Below, one piece after another: positions 17,904-27,166 of a stretch of 64,000 bases of DNA. The translations under genes and the position numbers were made by a program. The notes beneath the pieces were generated by a model. That model did no database searches. It was not told the DNA's origin and was given only the letters and a program-made list of their open reading frames with translations. Every line of letters starts with the position of its first letter. The stretch's first letter is position 1. The DNA is from VAZQ01 sp050179645 (GTDB lineage Bacteria; Pseudomonadota; Alphaproteobacteria; Rhizobiales; Xanthobacteraceae), in NCBI GenBank assembly GCA_050179645.1, contig JBFXEX010000012.1, positions 1 through 64,000 on the forward strand. The letters are read 5' to 3'.

Positions 17904-19502
17904 TCACCGTCCCTGCTGCGCCGGCAGCTCCGTGATCGCGATCCGGACGGTCCCGTCGGCCTCTGCGATCACGCGCAAGGTTTTCGAATCGAACTCGATA
18001 CTGCCGAGGCGCAGATCGGCAACATCGGCGTCGACGCGCACACCCTTCGTGCTCCTCTGGAATTCGGCGATCGCTGTGCCGATGCCCCTGCGAGCATTCT
18101 CGGCGATCGGTTTGAGGTCGACGGACGCGTTCTCGGTCAGTGCCCTTTCCAGAAAGGGCAGCGCCGCGCGGGCCGCCACGCCGAGAACGCCAAACGCTGC
18201 CTCTGACTCAACGTCCAGCGAGACATCCTCGATCTGCAAAGTCTGTTGCCGTCGATCCAGCGTCGGCCGCCCCCAGACGTGCACGGTCGCCTCCGCACCG
18301 AGGCCGAACCAGGTCTTGTGCTCGTTGGCCTTGACCCGCAATGAGATCAGCAGGCGGCCGCCGGAGGCCGCAACATTGACGCCCCTCACGGTCGCGGTGA
18401 ACGCGCCGCCCTTGTCCATCGGAAAGGTCTTGCCGAGAAGCTGCGCTTCCATCAGGCGGCTGATTTCCGTGAAGGGGATATCGATCGGCACGGCGATATT
18501 GACGTGACCCCGCTCCATTTGCGGGACCAGTTCCAACTGCGCCGGAAAGGGACAATTGGGTCTTGTTTGCTCGCCCACGATGCGAGTCTCGGCCTGCACG
18601 CCGAATGTGAGCGTGACCGAGGACCGGTCGATGATGGGCTGCGCCGCGAACGCACGAGTCGGACGCACCTCCAGCCAGAGATTCGGCATGCCGGCACCGA
18701 CCGCGCCCAGCGAGACCGAGCGGCACATCTTGGACCATTCCTCTCTCGCTGCCTGCTCGATTAATGGGCTGTTGGCCATCCGCTCCTGCAAGGACGAAAC
18801 CTGCTCATTGACGGTGCGCTCCACCGTTGGCTTCATTTCTTCGGACAGGCTGAACTTCATGCCCATGATGTCCGCAGACGCCTGACCGATGGTGACGGAC
18901 GCCACCAGATTGGGTTGAAGTCTCCAATCCGGCAACAGGCTCGGCCGCGCCGTCAACTCGACGTTACCTCTGATCTCAATGCGCTGTTCGGTCGACTGCT
19001 CGTTCTGTGTCCGGGATTGCTGTTGATCCCGACCGCCAAAAAAGCTGCCTGGACCACCGAACCCCGGAGGCGGGCCAAACCCCGGTCCGGGAGGCCCGAA
19101 TTGACCAGTGACGCGGAGTGCTCCGCTCAGTGCGGTCGACAGAAAAAGGCCGTCCGGCCCGCCCGACAAAGCAAACGTCCCGCGTGAGAAGGACCAAGTG
19201 AAGTCGGGACCTTTACCGTAGGGCCCGGGCATGCCGCCGAAGGGACCGGACGCCATATCGAGTTTGCCGGAGGCCTCGCGCGGCGCCCGCTCCATCATAT
19301 CCCGAATGGCCGAGAGCGCGACGACCGCAGGCAGCACGATCCGCGAATTACGGGTGACCGGCGAAAGCGGGGTCATCTCGACGAGGGCCGGCCGCCGATC
19401 CACGAGACCCGGCGAAAGCCATCTCAGTGCCCAGACGCCGCCGACCAACACGATCACGACGGCCAGGACGCCGACGACGATCTTCCTGCGTGGCATAGAC
19501 AT
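17904..19502 (-). CDS. DUF4403-like envelope protein
   Basis: 532 residues with an N-terminal membrane anchor or signal (IVVGVLAVVIVLVGGVWAL, about 8-27). The body is mostly beta-rich; residues about 130-165 form a low-complexity Gly/Pro/Phe insert (GPPGPGFGPPPGFGGPGSFF) followed by a Gln-rich stretch. Layout, length and the VEMTPLSP / EVRPTRAFAAQPII region recall the DUF4403 family of periplasmic proteins, often compared with lipid-binding TULIP folds. The family call is from memory and moderate. The function is unknown. Its stop lies 56 bases before the PPTase start on the same strand, but no biosynthetic role is apparent. Confidence 0.7.
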   Translation of the reverse strand: MSMPRRKIVVGVLAVVIVLVGGVWALRWLSPGLVDRRPALVEMTPLSPVTRNSRIVLPAVVALSAIRDMMERAPREASGKLDMASGPFGGMPGPYGKGPDFTWSFSRGTFALSGGPDGLFLSTALSGALRVTGQFGPPGPGFGPPPGFGGPGSFFGGRDQQQSRTQNEQSTEQRIEIRGNVELTARPSLLPDWRLQPNLVASVTIGQASADIMGMKFSLSEEMKPTVERTVNEQVSSLQERMANSPLIEQAAREEWSKMCRSVSLGAVGAGMPNLWLEVRPTRAFAAQPIIDRSSVTLTFGVQAETRIVGEQTRPNCPFPAQLELVPQMERGHVNIAVPIDIPFTEISRLMEAQLLGKTFPMDKGGAFTATVRGVNVAASGGRLLISLRVKANEHKTWFGLGAEATVHVWGRPTLDRRQQTLQIEDVSLDVESEAAFGVLGVAARAALPFLERALTENASVDLKPIAENARRGIGTAIAEFQRSTKGVRVDADVADLRLGSIEFDSKTLRVIAEADGTVRIAITELPAQQGR

Positions 19503-19819
19503 GCCCGAGTGATCCTTTCGTGCTCTCTATTCAACTATAATTGAAATCCGGTGGAGGCACCAGCGAGTCCAGTTTCCTCAATTGGAACCTAGTCGTGCGC
19601 TCCCCTGCGAGAAAGGCCGATTTTGGCGCGTCGGCGGCGCTTCGCTGTTCGTCGATCGTTGCCGCAGGAAACGGCCCTCGTTCGGGGTCGTAGAGCGGCG
19701 AAACCCGATCGGCTGGAAAAGCGCTCTTTTGTGACCACCATCACATCGCGAATGTGGTGGCCGTCTTAGGGTGGGATTGTCGAAATGGATCGCGTCTTGA
19801 ACGCGTGACGGAGGGTCCC
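19503..19819. other. Divergent intergenic region
   Basis: This 317-base stretch separates two divergent genes and should carry promoters for both. CCACCATCACATCGCGAATG near 19736 and a G-rich run before the plus-strand start are visible, but no clear promoter boxes or operators could be assigned. Confidence 0.4.
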
Positions 19820-20440
19820 ATGCTGGTAACTCGCACTTCCCTGCTGATTTCCGCCACTGCCGCCATATTCGTCATGGCAGCGCACACAGGTGCCGAGGCC
19901 GGGTTCCTCTGCCAACGAGGCATGGGCGGCTTTGCAAAGTACTACAAAGCCCCACCTCAGGTTCGGATCAGCAAGGCGCCCTACACGAAACCGTCGCACC
20001 AGCAGCGGACCGCGAAGGCGGTACAACCGAAGGCCCCGGCGAAGGCCCCGGTCGAAAATCCCGCCAAATCCGAGACCATTGCCAGTGCAAAACCCGCCAG
20101 CATTGCCAGTGCAAAGCCCGCCAGCGAAAAGCCCGCCAGCGTTGCCGATGCGAAGCCCGCGGTCATTGCCGATGCGACAGGTTCGACCCCGATCGCGACT
20201 CCGACCGACACGTGCCTGGTCAAGGAATATCTGGACACCGGCGTGGTCCGGTTCAGGGACGTTTGCACGAAGGAATGGGCGGTCAATTCAATCGACGATG
20301 ATGCGAAAACTTCGAAGATCCGGAGCGCCTGCCTGACCAAGAAGAACAACCAAAACGGCGTCGTGATGTTCAAGGATGTCTGTACCGGTGAATGGGCAAT
20401 GAATACCGCGAAGCAGATCGCTCTCGCGAACGCTCGGTAG
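19820..20440 (+). CDS. Secreted hypothetical protein with duplicated C-terminal motif
   Basis: 206 residues starting at the ATG behind GGAGGG; the frame is open 22 codons further up, but this start gives a clean signal peptide (TSLLISATAAIFVMAAHTGAEA). The middle is an Ala/Lys/Pro-rich linker with imperfect repeats of SIASAKPA. The C-terminal third holds two copies of one motif, each opening with Cys-Leu: GVVRFRDVCTKEWAVN and GVVMFKDVCTGEWAMN, with two cysteines per copy. I do not recognise the family. The signal, linker and paired-cysteine domain suggest a periplasmic or cell-surface protein. It precedes the pseudo-caspase gene by about 300 bases on the same strand. Confidence 0.75.
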   Translation: MLVTRTSLLISATAAIFVMAAHTGAEAGFLCQRGMGGFAKYYKAPPQVRISKAPYTKPSHQQRTAKAVQPKAPAKAPVENPAKSETIASAKPASIASAKPASEKPASVADAKPAVIADATGSTPIATPTDTCLVKEYLDTGVVRFRDVCTKEWAVNSIDDDAKTSKIRSACLTKKNNQNGVVMFKDVCTGEWAMNTAKQIALANAR

Positions 20441-20746
20441 TCGCGGGCCCGAAATGGTCGAGGGCCCGGCCTCGGTCGGTCCCTCGTTGCTGAGGCGAAC
20501 CGAAACAGGTTCGAGATGCGGCAGATTGGCAATTCCGGTCGGCGAAGTGGAGGTGCTATTGTCGATGGCAACAAAATTACTTGGCATGAACTAGGGTGCC
20601 GGCGACAATTGCTTGCGGGCGTCTCAGAGGCTATATTTCCCATGCGACAATTACATCAACGGCGTCAAACTTGGCTTCGCGAGAAAGGCTGTGCGCGCCT
20701 GTTGTCCGGTCGACCCCAAACTTGCGAACGATGGGAGCGCGTAAGC
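20441..20746 (+). other. Leader region before the pseudo-caspase gene, with a GC stem-loop
   Basis: Just after the stop codon, CGGGCCC (20444-20450) pairs with GGGCCCG (20462-20468) around an 11-base loop; it has no T-run, so it is at best a weak terminator. The caspase-like frame extends back into this region, but its upstream part has neither a signal peptide nor family features, so it is treated as leader. Confidence 0.35.
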
Positions 20747-22522
20747 ATGGCGCATAGGAATTCGCGTCTTATTCTGCTCCTTTTCCTGTCGGCGCTCGCT
20801 GCCGTAACCGGCGTTCGCCAAGTTTCCGCCCAGCAAGACGGGAGCCGCGTGGCATTGGCCATCGGCAATGCAAATTATCCCGACGCCGAAGCGCCACTGA
20901 AGGAAACAATGCGCAATACGCGCGCCATTGTCGATGAGCTAAAGCGACTGGGCTTCGAGGTCGAAGTAGGAGAGAACCTCACCAAGGAGGCGATGCGGGC
21001 GGCGATCGAACGCTTCTACGGCAAGATCAAACCAGACTCGACGGCTCTGATCTTTTTCAGTGGGTATGGGATTCAATCGAACCGACAGACCTATATCGCT
21101 CCGGTCAACGCGCAGATTTGGACTGAGGCTGACGTACGTCGTGACGGATTCAATCTTGATTCGATTCTGGCCGAAATGAATTCCAAGGGCGCCCGGGTCA
21201 AGATTGCCATTCTCGACGCGTCACGGAGAAATCCGTTCGAGCGGCGTTTCCGGAGCGTTCCCGCCGGGCTTGCGCCGGTCATTGCTCCGAAGAATACCGC
21301 GGTGATGTACGCCGCCGCGCCGAGCATGGTGGTGAGAGACGGCGACAGTCCGCTGTTCGTGGACGAGTTGCTCAAGGCGATGCGATCGCCGGGCAAGATC
21401 GAAGAGGTTTTCAACCGCACCCTCTCCAGTGTGTCGCAAATATCCCGGGGCGAGCAGGCCCCCTGGTTTTCCTCGTCGCTGGTCGATGAGTTTTCATTTA
21501 CCAATCAGACCGCGCGCCCGACAAGTTCACCGCGGCCAGATCGCGAATTGGATGCTCGGGATGAGTATCAGTCCGCGGAGCGCACCGGAACGCGGAGGGC
21601 CTGGGAGGATTTCCTCGCCAAGTATCCGTCGGGTCGCTATTCCGATCTTGCACGCGACCGGCTCGCAAAGCTGAGTCCGTCCCAGCAGAAGCCCGTTTCC
21701 GACGCCAATGCGCGGAGCGAGTACCAGTCCGCCGAGCGTACCGGAACGCGGAGAGCCTGGGAGGATTTCCTCGCCAAGCATCCCTCGGGCCGCTATTCCG
21801 ACCTCGCCCGTGATCGGCTCGCCAACCTGAGCCCTTCCCCGCAGAAGCCCGATTCCGCCCCGCAGAAGCCCGATTCCGACACCGATGCTCGGGACGAGTA
21901 TCAGTCCGCCGAGCGCGCCGGAACGCGGAGGGCCTGGGAGGATTTCCTCGCCAAGTATCCCTCGGGTCGCTATTCCGATCTCGCCCGTGATCGGCTTGCA
22001 AGACTCGGTAAGCCAGACACCCGCCCGGACGACCCCGCGATCCGGGAACTCGACCGGAAGCTTCAACTCAACCCCGATGATGCCACCGCCTACTACAGGC
22101 GCGGCCAGCTGTTTGCGCAATTCGGAGACTTCCAGCGCGCGATCGAGGATTTCGATCAAACCCTGCGTCTCAGTCCAAATGATGCCGAGGCGCTGAACAA
22201 CCGCTGCTGGGCGCGCGCGCTCATCGGCGAATTGCAGTCGGCGCTGCGGGACTGCGACCAGGCTCTGCAAATCCGCCCCCGCTACGTCGATGCCCTGGAC
22301 AGCCGCGGATTTGTCAGCCTCAAGCTGGGCCAGCCGAGCAAGGCGATTGCCGACTACGACCTCGCAATACGGATCAATCCCAAACACGCATCGGCCTTGT
22401 ACGGGCGCGGGATCGCCAAGTTGCGGATCGGCAATAAGGCCGCCGGAAACAATGACATTGCGGCAGCAAAAGCCATTCAACCCGCGATCGCCGACGAGTT
22501 CGCCGGCTACGGCGTACGCTGA
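20747..22522 (+). CDS. Caspase-fold pseudoenzyme with triple repeat and TPR domain
   Basis: 591 residues from the ATG at 20747, which gives a signal peptide (LILLLFLSALAAVTG). Residues 33-250 are a peptidase C14 (caspase/metacaspase) fold: VALAIGNANYPDAEAPL, the strand TALIFFSGYGIQ and the strand VKIAILDASRRNPF. In active relatives these read F.GHG and LDACR.NPF; here the catalytic His is Tyr107 and the Cys is Ser159, so it should be proteolytically dead. Three repeats of roughly 40 residues (EYQSAERTGTRRAWEDFL ... PSGRYSDLARDRLA) span about 270-420, then TPR-like helices (about 435-585, AYYRRGQLFAQFGDFQRAI). An OmpA-like gene follows 33 bases later. It probably acts as a periplasmic scaffold or decoy. 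Confidence 0.88.
   Translation: MAHRNSRLILLLFLSALAAVTGVRQVSAQQDGSRVALAIGNANYPDAEAPLKETMRNTRAIVDELKRLGFEVEVGENLTKEAMRAAIERFYGKIKPDSTALIFFSGYGIQSNRQTYIAPVNAQIWTEADVRRDGFNLDSILAEMNSKGARVKIAILDASRRNPFERRFRSVPAGLAPVIAPKNTAVMYAAAPSMVVRDGDSPLFVDELLKAMRSPGKIEEVFNRTLSSVSQISRGEQAPWFSSSLVDEFSFTNQTARPTSSPRPDRELDARDEYQSAERTGTRRAWEDFLAKYPSGRYSDLARDRLAKLSPSQQKPVSDANARSEYQSAERTGTRRAWEDFLAKHPSGRYSDLARDRLANLSPSPQKPDSAPQKPDSDTDARDEYQSAERAGTRRAWEDFLAKYPSGRYSDLARDRLARLGKPDTRPDDPAIRELDRKLQLNPDDATAYYRRGQLFAQFGDFQRAIEDFDQTLRLSPNDAEALNNRCWARALIGELQSALRDCDQALQIRPRYVDALDSRGFVSLKLGQPSKAIADYDLAIRINPKHASALYGRGIAKLRIGNKAAGNNDIAAAKAIQPAIADEFAGYGVR
21554..22006 (+). repeat. Three in-frame DNA repeats within the pseudo-caspase gene
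   Basis: Three units of about 118 bases, starting near 21554, 21710 and 21887, encode nearly the same peptide and share long identical runs such as GGGAGGATTTCCTCGCCAAG. The spacers differ in length (the last contains an extra duplicated CAGAAGCCCGATTCC). Such an array can expand or contract, so copy number may vary between strains. Confidence 0.85.
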
Positions 22523-22555
22523 GAACCAATGCCGATAACACTGGGAGAGTGACCA

Positions 22556-23176
22556 ATGTCAACAGCACCGAACTGGCTCTGTTTGGTTTTGGCAGCAGCG
22601 GTGGCCTTGCCCACAGGCATCGAATTCGCACGCGCCGCCGAGCAGCCCTCGGCGGAACAGATCATCAGGGCGTTGAAGCCGCCAAGGATCACACGCGGCC
22701 TGTCGACGGCGCCGCGCGATACCGCTCGCGCCACCGAGGATAACCGCTTCATCGATACATTGCGCAACCGGGATACCCGTTCGCTTTCGACCGACGAGCG
22801 CAGCAGGATCGCATCCATCGCCAAGGACAGGCCGAGCATCGATCTCGAAATCAACTTCGAGTTCAACTCGGCCACCATCGGGCCGAAGGCAATGCCGCAA
22901 ATTACGGCGCTCGGTGAGGCGTTGACGAGCCCCGACCTCAAGGGTCGCACCTTTGTCCTCGCGGGACACACTGACGCCATGGGCGATGCCAACTACAATC
23001 AGAACCTATCGGAGCAGCGCTCGGATGCAGTGAAGCGTTTCTTGATGGAAAAGTACGGGATCGAGGCAAGCCATTTGCTCACGGTCGGGCACGGCGAGAC
23101 TCGCTTGAAGAAAACATCCAGCCCGTATGCGGCCGAGAATCGCCGCGTGCAGGTCATCAACGTCGCAGACAAATAG
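22556..23176 (+). CDS. OmpA-family outer-membrane / peptidoglycan-binding protein
   Basis: 206 residues with a signal peptide (LCLVLAAAVALPTG...ARA). The C-terminal half is an OmpA-like domain: IDLEINFEFNSATIGPKA, LAGHTDAMGDANYNQNLSEQ, RSDAVKRFL, VGHGETR and NRRVQVIN, with the Asp and Arg that bind meso-diaminopimelate in peptidoglycan. There is no beta-barrel, so it is a soluble or lipid-free periplasmic anchor. GGGAGAG precedes the start. It lies between the pseudo-caspase and a FecR-like gene in a tight plus-strand cassette, suggesting it ties the complex to the wall. Confidence 0.9.
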   Translation: MSTAPNWLCLVLAAAVALPTGIEFARAAEQPSAEQIIRALKPPRITRGLSTAPRDTARATEDNRFIDTLRNRDTRSLSTDERSRIASIAKDRPSIDLEINFEFNSATIGPKAMPQITALGEALTSPDLKGRTFVLAGHTDAMGDANYNQNLSEQRSDAVKRFLMEKYGIEASHLLTVGHGETRLKKTSSPYAAENRRVQVINVADK

Positions 23177-23244
23177 CTGACGGAAGCTGTGGCCCCCGCC
23201 ACCGCACCAAAGGCCAACTGAACGGCGTCTATCGGAAGGATCCG

Positions 23245-23958
23245 GTGTCGTCCGCGGAGATGAAAATGCAACATCTTAGTCGCAGACGCAGCGTCAATGG
23301 CAACAAGGCCATAAAGGGCATTGTCTTCTCGTTGGTCCTGGGCCTCGGAGGCGGCACTTTTCATGCTGCGGCGCAGGGAGCCGATGCCGAAGTAGCGTAT
23401 GTGGAGTCGGTACGGGGACGCGTGGTCGCCTCCGATCGGGAGGCGGCGCCGATGCCGCTTGATATGCTCGATGTCATCGGTGATCAGACCCGGCTGGATT
23501 TGCCGGCGAAAAGCGAATTGCGTATCTGTCATCATCGGATAGGAAAAATCCTCAGGTTGCGGGGACCGCTGCGCGCTTCGGTCTCCGCCTCGGGTGTGAC
23601 GACGGAAAGCGGCAAGACAATCGATGCCACGTCGGAGACGTGTGCGGCCCCCGTGATTTCGACCTTTCAAGGAGGATTTGTCACCCGCAGCGCCGGCTTG
23701 ACGACAGCAAAAGTTCCGTTGCGACCGAACATCAAGGTCGTCGACCGCGGGGCCAGTCCAATCCGCAAGATCACCCTTTGGGACGATATGCATCGGCCGC
23801 TGGCGGCGAGTTTCGCCCGCAATATGGGGCGGCCGGTACTCGAGCAGGACAAGTCATACCTGCTGGTGGTCGAGCGGCATGATGGCGACGAATTGAAGAT
23901 GATCCTGCAGGCGAGCGGGGCAAACCAAGCGGGTCCGCTAATCGTCGTGGTTCGGTAG
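23245..23958 (+). CDS. FecR-like periplasmic protein
   Basis: 237 residues from GTG 23245 (AAGGA upstream); an ATG at 23260 is also possible. An N-terminal hydrophobic segment (GIVFSLVLGLGGGTFHAAA) is a signal peptide or anchor. The next 90 residues follow a FecR-like pattern: VAYVESVRGRVV, LDMLDVIGDQTRLDL, LRICHHRIGKILRLRGP. The C-terminal half is unassigned, with predicted beta strands (KITLWDDMH, SYLLVVERH). The gene ends 8 bases before the CHASE2 cyclase start, so the two are surely co-translated. Inference: a periplasmic partner feeding a signal to the cyclase sensor domain. The FecR assignment is moderate. Confidence 0.75.
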   Translation: MSSAEMKMQHLSRRRSVNGNKAIKGIVFSLVLGLGGGTFHAAAQGADAEVAYVESVRGRVVASDREAAPMPLDMLDVIGDQTRLDLPAKSELRICHHRIGKILRLRGPLRASVSASGVTTESGKTIDATSETCAAPVISTFQGGFVTRSAGLTTAKVPLRPNIKVVDRGASPIRKITLWDDMHRPLAASFARNMGRPVLEQDKSYLLVVERHDGDELKMILQASGANQAGPLIVVVR

Positions 23959-23966
23959 GATCGCTT

Positions 23967-26105
23967 GTGGATCTCGGCGACTGGAGCATTCGGCATTGGC
24001 GGCTGCTGTCTTCGCTAACCACCGTTCTCCTCGTCGTAGTCTGTGGACTGGTCGGCGCGCTGACCAGTTACAACGGTTTTCTCCCGGCGCTCGGCGGCCT
24101 GAACGGCTTGCTCTACGATCTGACGCTGAAGATATCCGAGCCCTGGCGTCGTGACATTCCGACCGTACCCGCCGTGTTCGTTGCCGTCGACGACGCGTCG
24201 CTTTCGCACCCCGATCTGGCGGCTCTTCCCCGGCCTTTGTTCCAACCGGTATGGGCCCGCTTGATCGACGGGCTTTTGGACTCCGGAGCACGACGCATCG
24301 CTTTCGATGTCGTGTTCGCCTATGCCGGGGCCGATTTTAAAATCGACGCGTACAAGCTTCCCGAATACGATCGCAGCCTGATTGCCAGTCTCGAGCGGGG
24401 CCGCGGCCGGGTTGTTCTCGGGCGGTTTCCGAGCGTCGCGCCCGCCGCCTCATTCGCCAAGGCCGTGGGAGCGTCGCGGGTCGGAGTTCTCGACCTGCGG
24501 GTTGAGTCCGACGGCAGGGTGCGCAGCGCCGCCCCACTTCTGCGTCTTCCCAACGGACGGATCGCCATGAGCTTTGCGGCCCTCGGCGCTGGATTGAGCG
24601 TGCGCCAGGCCGCATCCGCAGAGCGGATCCTGATCGCTCCCACTGCCCCGCTGGCCGAGACGCCCACCTACAGTCTCGAAACCCTGCTCGCCTGCCTCTC
24701 GTCCTCGGAGGGCGCCCGCCAGGTTCGCGCCGCCGTCGAAAACCGGATCGTCGTCATCGGCACGGCCGTGATCGGCGAAGACGAGCATCGCGGCCCGACA
24801 CGCTTTCTGGGCCGTGCCTCGCCCACGGCACCCGGGGATGGTTGCGCGCCGCGCCGCGGACTGTTCGAGCGTCCGGACCTGGATCAAGGCCCAGGGGCGC
24901 TGCTGCAGATCGCAGCGATCCAATCGGCCGCAAGTGACCGGCCGATCATGCTCGCAGAAACTTGGCTGCGCCTGCTCGCGGGCGCCGCCCTCGGCCTGAT
25001 CTTCGCGAGTCTGGCTTTTCAGGAAGAAAGCGCCCTGACCATCGGCGAACGCGACGTCGCGCCGGCGTCGGTCGTCTTGACGCAGTTGGCCCGGTCCGTC
25101 GCCATCGGATTGGCCGGGCCTGGCCTCGTCGGCTTGCTGGCAGGAGCGGCCGCGTTCATTTTCGCCGATCGTTGGCTGCCGATGGCTTATCCGATCGTCG
25201 CCACCAACCTCGCATTCGGAATCATCCTCAGCGAGCGATCCGTCCGCCACCGTGCATTCTTCCGGCGGTTGTACCGGACCGCCGGCCGCTATTTGCCGCC
25301 GGCACGACTCGTCACGCTGGCACGCGAGGGGTTCGCCGACCCGGCCGAAGGTCAGGAGCGGGAGGTCTCGATCCTCCTGGTCGACCTCGTTGGGTTCACG
25401 ACGTTCTCCAACAGACCCGATCTCACTGCTTCGGAGATCGTTCGCGTCGCGAATAGCTATTTCACCATGATGCATGAGGCAATCGATCGCCACCACGGCT
25501 GCAGCGACAAGTTTCTCGGTGACGCCGTGTTGGCTTTCTGGAATGGCCTCTCCGACGAGCCGGACCATGCATTGAAGGCGCTCGCGGCGGCTGCGGAAAT
25601 TATCGACGCCGTCGGCGGCGTGTCCGGCACGCATCGCTTGGCTGCGCGAGCTGTCGTGTGCTCAGGCAGGGTCTATGTCGGCGACCTCGGCGCCAAGCAG
25701 AGAAGCAATTTTACGATCATCGGGCCAGCGGTGAACGAGACCTTTCGCCTCGAAAAAATCCCCGATCTCTATGGGCTTCCGCTGCTGGTGTCGGCTTCGA
25801 CGGCAGAACTGATCATGTCCTCGCCGTCGGTTACGCCTTCGACCGGCATACTGGCAGACAATGCCTTGGTCCGAATCGACGATGTGGAGCTGAAGGGTTT
25901 CGACACACCAGAATCGGTTCATGCGCTCGTGCCCAAGAACGATCCGGGCTTGCCCGAGTTCGTGGCAGGCCGCAAAGCGCTCGACGACCGGAAGTACCGC
26001 GACGGCCTCTCGCATTTGCGAAAGGTGGAGCGCGGCGCGCTGCAGCAAGCCGCCAAAATCATCGCCGCACGCTACGGAACATCTTGCGACTGCAATGAAA
26101 TTTAG
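23967..26105 (+). CDS. CHASE2-domain class III adenylate/guanylate cyclase
   Basis: 712 residues, GTG start with AGGA six bases before. TM1 at about 13-35; a CHASE2 extracytoplasmic sensor about 40-320 (VFVAVDDASL, GARRIAFDVVF, RIVVIGTA); about three TM segments from 330 to 420; a class III cyclase domain about 460-640. Catalytic features: metal Asp in ILLVDLVGFTTFSN, purine-specifying Lys and second metal Asp in SDKFLGDAVLAF, and NFTIIGPAVNETFRLE with Asn and Arg for the transition state. Thr in FTIIG fits the class IIIb type, which uses Thr where IIIa has Asp. So it should make cAMP in the cytoplasm in response to an envelope signal. It closes the cassette with pseudo-caspase, OmpA-like and FecR-like genes. 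Confidence 0.93.
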   Translation: MDLGDWSIRHWRLLSSLTTVLLVVVCGLVGALTSYNGFLPALGGLNGLLYDLTLKISEPWRRDIPTVPAVFVAVDDASLSHPDLAALPRPLFQPVWARLIDGLLDSGARRIAFDVVFAYAGADFKIDAYKLPEYDRSLIASLERGRGRVVLGRFPSVAPAASFAKAVGASRVGVLDLRVESDGRVRSAAPLLRLPNGRIAMSFAALGAGLSVRQAASAERILIAPTAPLAETPTYSLETLLACLSSSEGARQVRAAVENRIVVIGTAVIGEDEHRGPTRFLGRASPTAPGDGCAPRRGLFERPDLDQGPGALLQIAAIQSAASDRPIMLAETWLRLLAGAALGLIFASLAFQEESALTIGERDVAPASVVLTQLARSVAIGLAGPGLVGLLAGAAAFIFADRWLPMAYPIVATNLAFGIILSERSVRHRAFFRRLYRTAGRYLPPARLVTLAREGFADPAEGQEREVSILLVDLVGFTTFSNRPDLTASEIVRVANSYFTMMHEAIDRHHGCSDKFLGDAVLAFWNGLSDEPDHALKALAAAAEIIDAVGGVSGTHRLAARAVVCSGRVYVGDLGAKQRSNFTIIGPAVNETFRLEKIPDLYGLPLLVSASTAELIMSSPSVTPSTGILADNALVRIDDVELKGFDTPESVHALVPKNDPGLPEFVAGRKALDDRKYRDGLSHLRKVERGALQQAAKIIAARYGTSCDCNEI

Positions 26106-26311
26106 ACATTCCCGTTGGACGCCGACGTGAAACTCGCCACCTCAGAAGCTCCAACCAGGTGTGATCCGCCGACAACAACCGGCGAAATTGCCACTCGTCG
26201 CACGCGTAAAATGCAACACGCCGCTTGATCTCAAAGGCCCTCCCCCATACCGTCCATCGTTAAGGATTGCTGAATTTCGGGGATCATCAGGGGACAACGG
26301 GGGCGCGTGTC

Positions 26312-27154
26312 ATGAGGAAAGTGCTGTTTTGCGGCATCAGCTTGCTGGCCGCATTGTCGTTCGTCGGACCTGCAGTGGCCGACGGGTTTGAGAAGCCGAG
26401 AAAGCCACGCGCGACTGCTCCCGCCAGGGCGGCACAGCCTGCGCAGCAGCAGTCTGCCAACTGGAACGGCAGCCAGGCGGGCGGCTCCAACGGCTCAAGC
26501 TCCGTGAACAACAACTTCGTCGAACCGGGCGCATATAATTTCATCGGTTGCGGCGGCCCATGCTACGAAACGCCGTTCGAGTTCAGCTCGAACAAAGCCA
26601 CCTACATCATCGGCGGCTTCCTCGGATACCGTCAACAGATGGGGAATTTCGTGGTCGGCGTCGAGGGCGATGTCAACTGGAAGAGCGGTTCAAGCTCGAA
26701 AGTCCAGAACACCCCGCCGCCTTGGCTTCTCTATGAGCAGTTTACCGGCTCACAGAAGCAAGGCTGGGACGGCTCGCTTCGCCTGCGCGCCGGTGTCCTC
26801 GTCACTCCGTGGACGTTGGTCTACGCCACCGGCGGTGTGGCGATCGGACAAGTCACGGGCACGTTTAGCTATTACGGCGAGAATTTCATCGGTGACGCCG
26901 TGTATGGCGCTGCAAGCTGGAGCGAGACGCGAGTCGGCGGCACGGTCGGCGGCGGCGTGGAAACCGCGATCGGGGCAGGGGTCAAGGCGCGAGCCGAGTA
27001 CCGCTATACCACCCTCGGCAAGTTCTCCAAAGACGTGCCGTTGGCAAACAACGTGCCTGGGTGCCTTCCAACCTCATGCGGTTACAACGCGCACATCGAC
27101 CTGAAGGCAACGAACCAGAGGTTCCTGGTCGGCCTCGGCCTCGATCTCAACTAA
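26312..27154 (+). CDS. Outer-membrane beta-barrel protein (Omp25/31-like porin family)
   Basis: 280 residues from the ATG that begins a signal peptide (KVLFCGISLLAALSFVGPAVA). After a Gln/Asn/Ser-rich linker, alternating strands typical of a small rhizobial outer-membrane barrel follow: YIIGGFLGYRQQMGNFVVGV, GSLRLRAGVLVTPWTLVYAT, GGGVETAIGAGVKARAEYRY, ending QRFLVGLGLDLN with the usual hydrophobic terminus. It lies 206 bases after the cyclase gene and is closed by a strong terminator. Role: outer-membrane structure or pore; no tie to the cyclase beyond position. Confidence 0.85.
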   Translation: MRKVLFCGISLLAALSFVGPAVADGFEKPRKPRATAPARAAQPAQQQSANWNGSQAGGSNGSSSVNNNFVEPGAYNFIGCGGPCYETPFEFSSNKATYIIGGFLGYRQQMGNFVVGVEGDVNWKSGSSSKVQNTPPPWLLYEQFTGSQKQGWDGSLRLRAGVLVTPWTLVYATGGVAIGQVTGTFSYYGENFIGDAVYGAASWSETRVGGTVGGGVETAIGAGVKARAEYRYTTLGKFSKDVPLANNVPGCLPTSCGYNAHIDLKATNQRFLVGLGLDLN

Positions 27155-27166
27155 ACTTCTTCAATC

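Noticed and set aside
21554..22006. Repeat array as CRISPR
   Set aside because: Units are long, in frame, coding and unevenly spaced; no cas genes are present.
24450..25634. Long minus-strand ORF inside the cyclase gene
   Set aside because: Codon-position artefact of GC-rich DNA; the plus-strand cyclase is certain.
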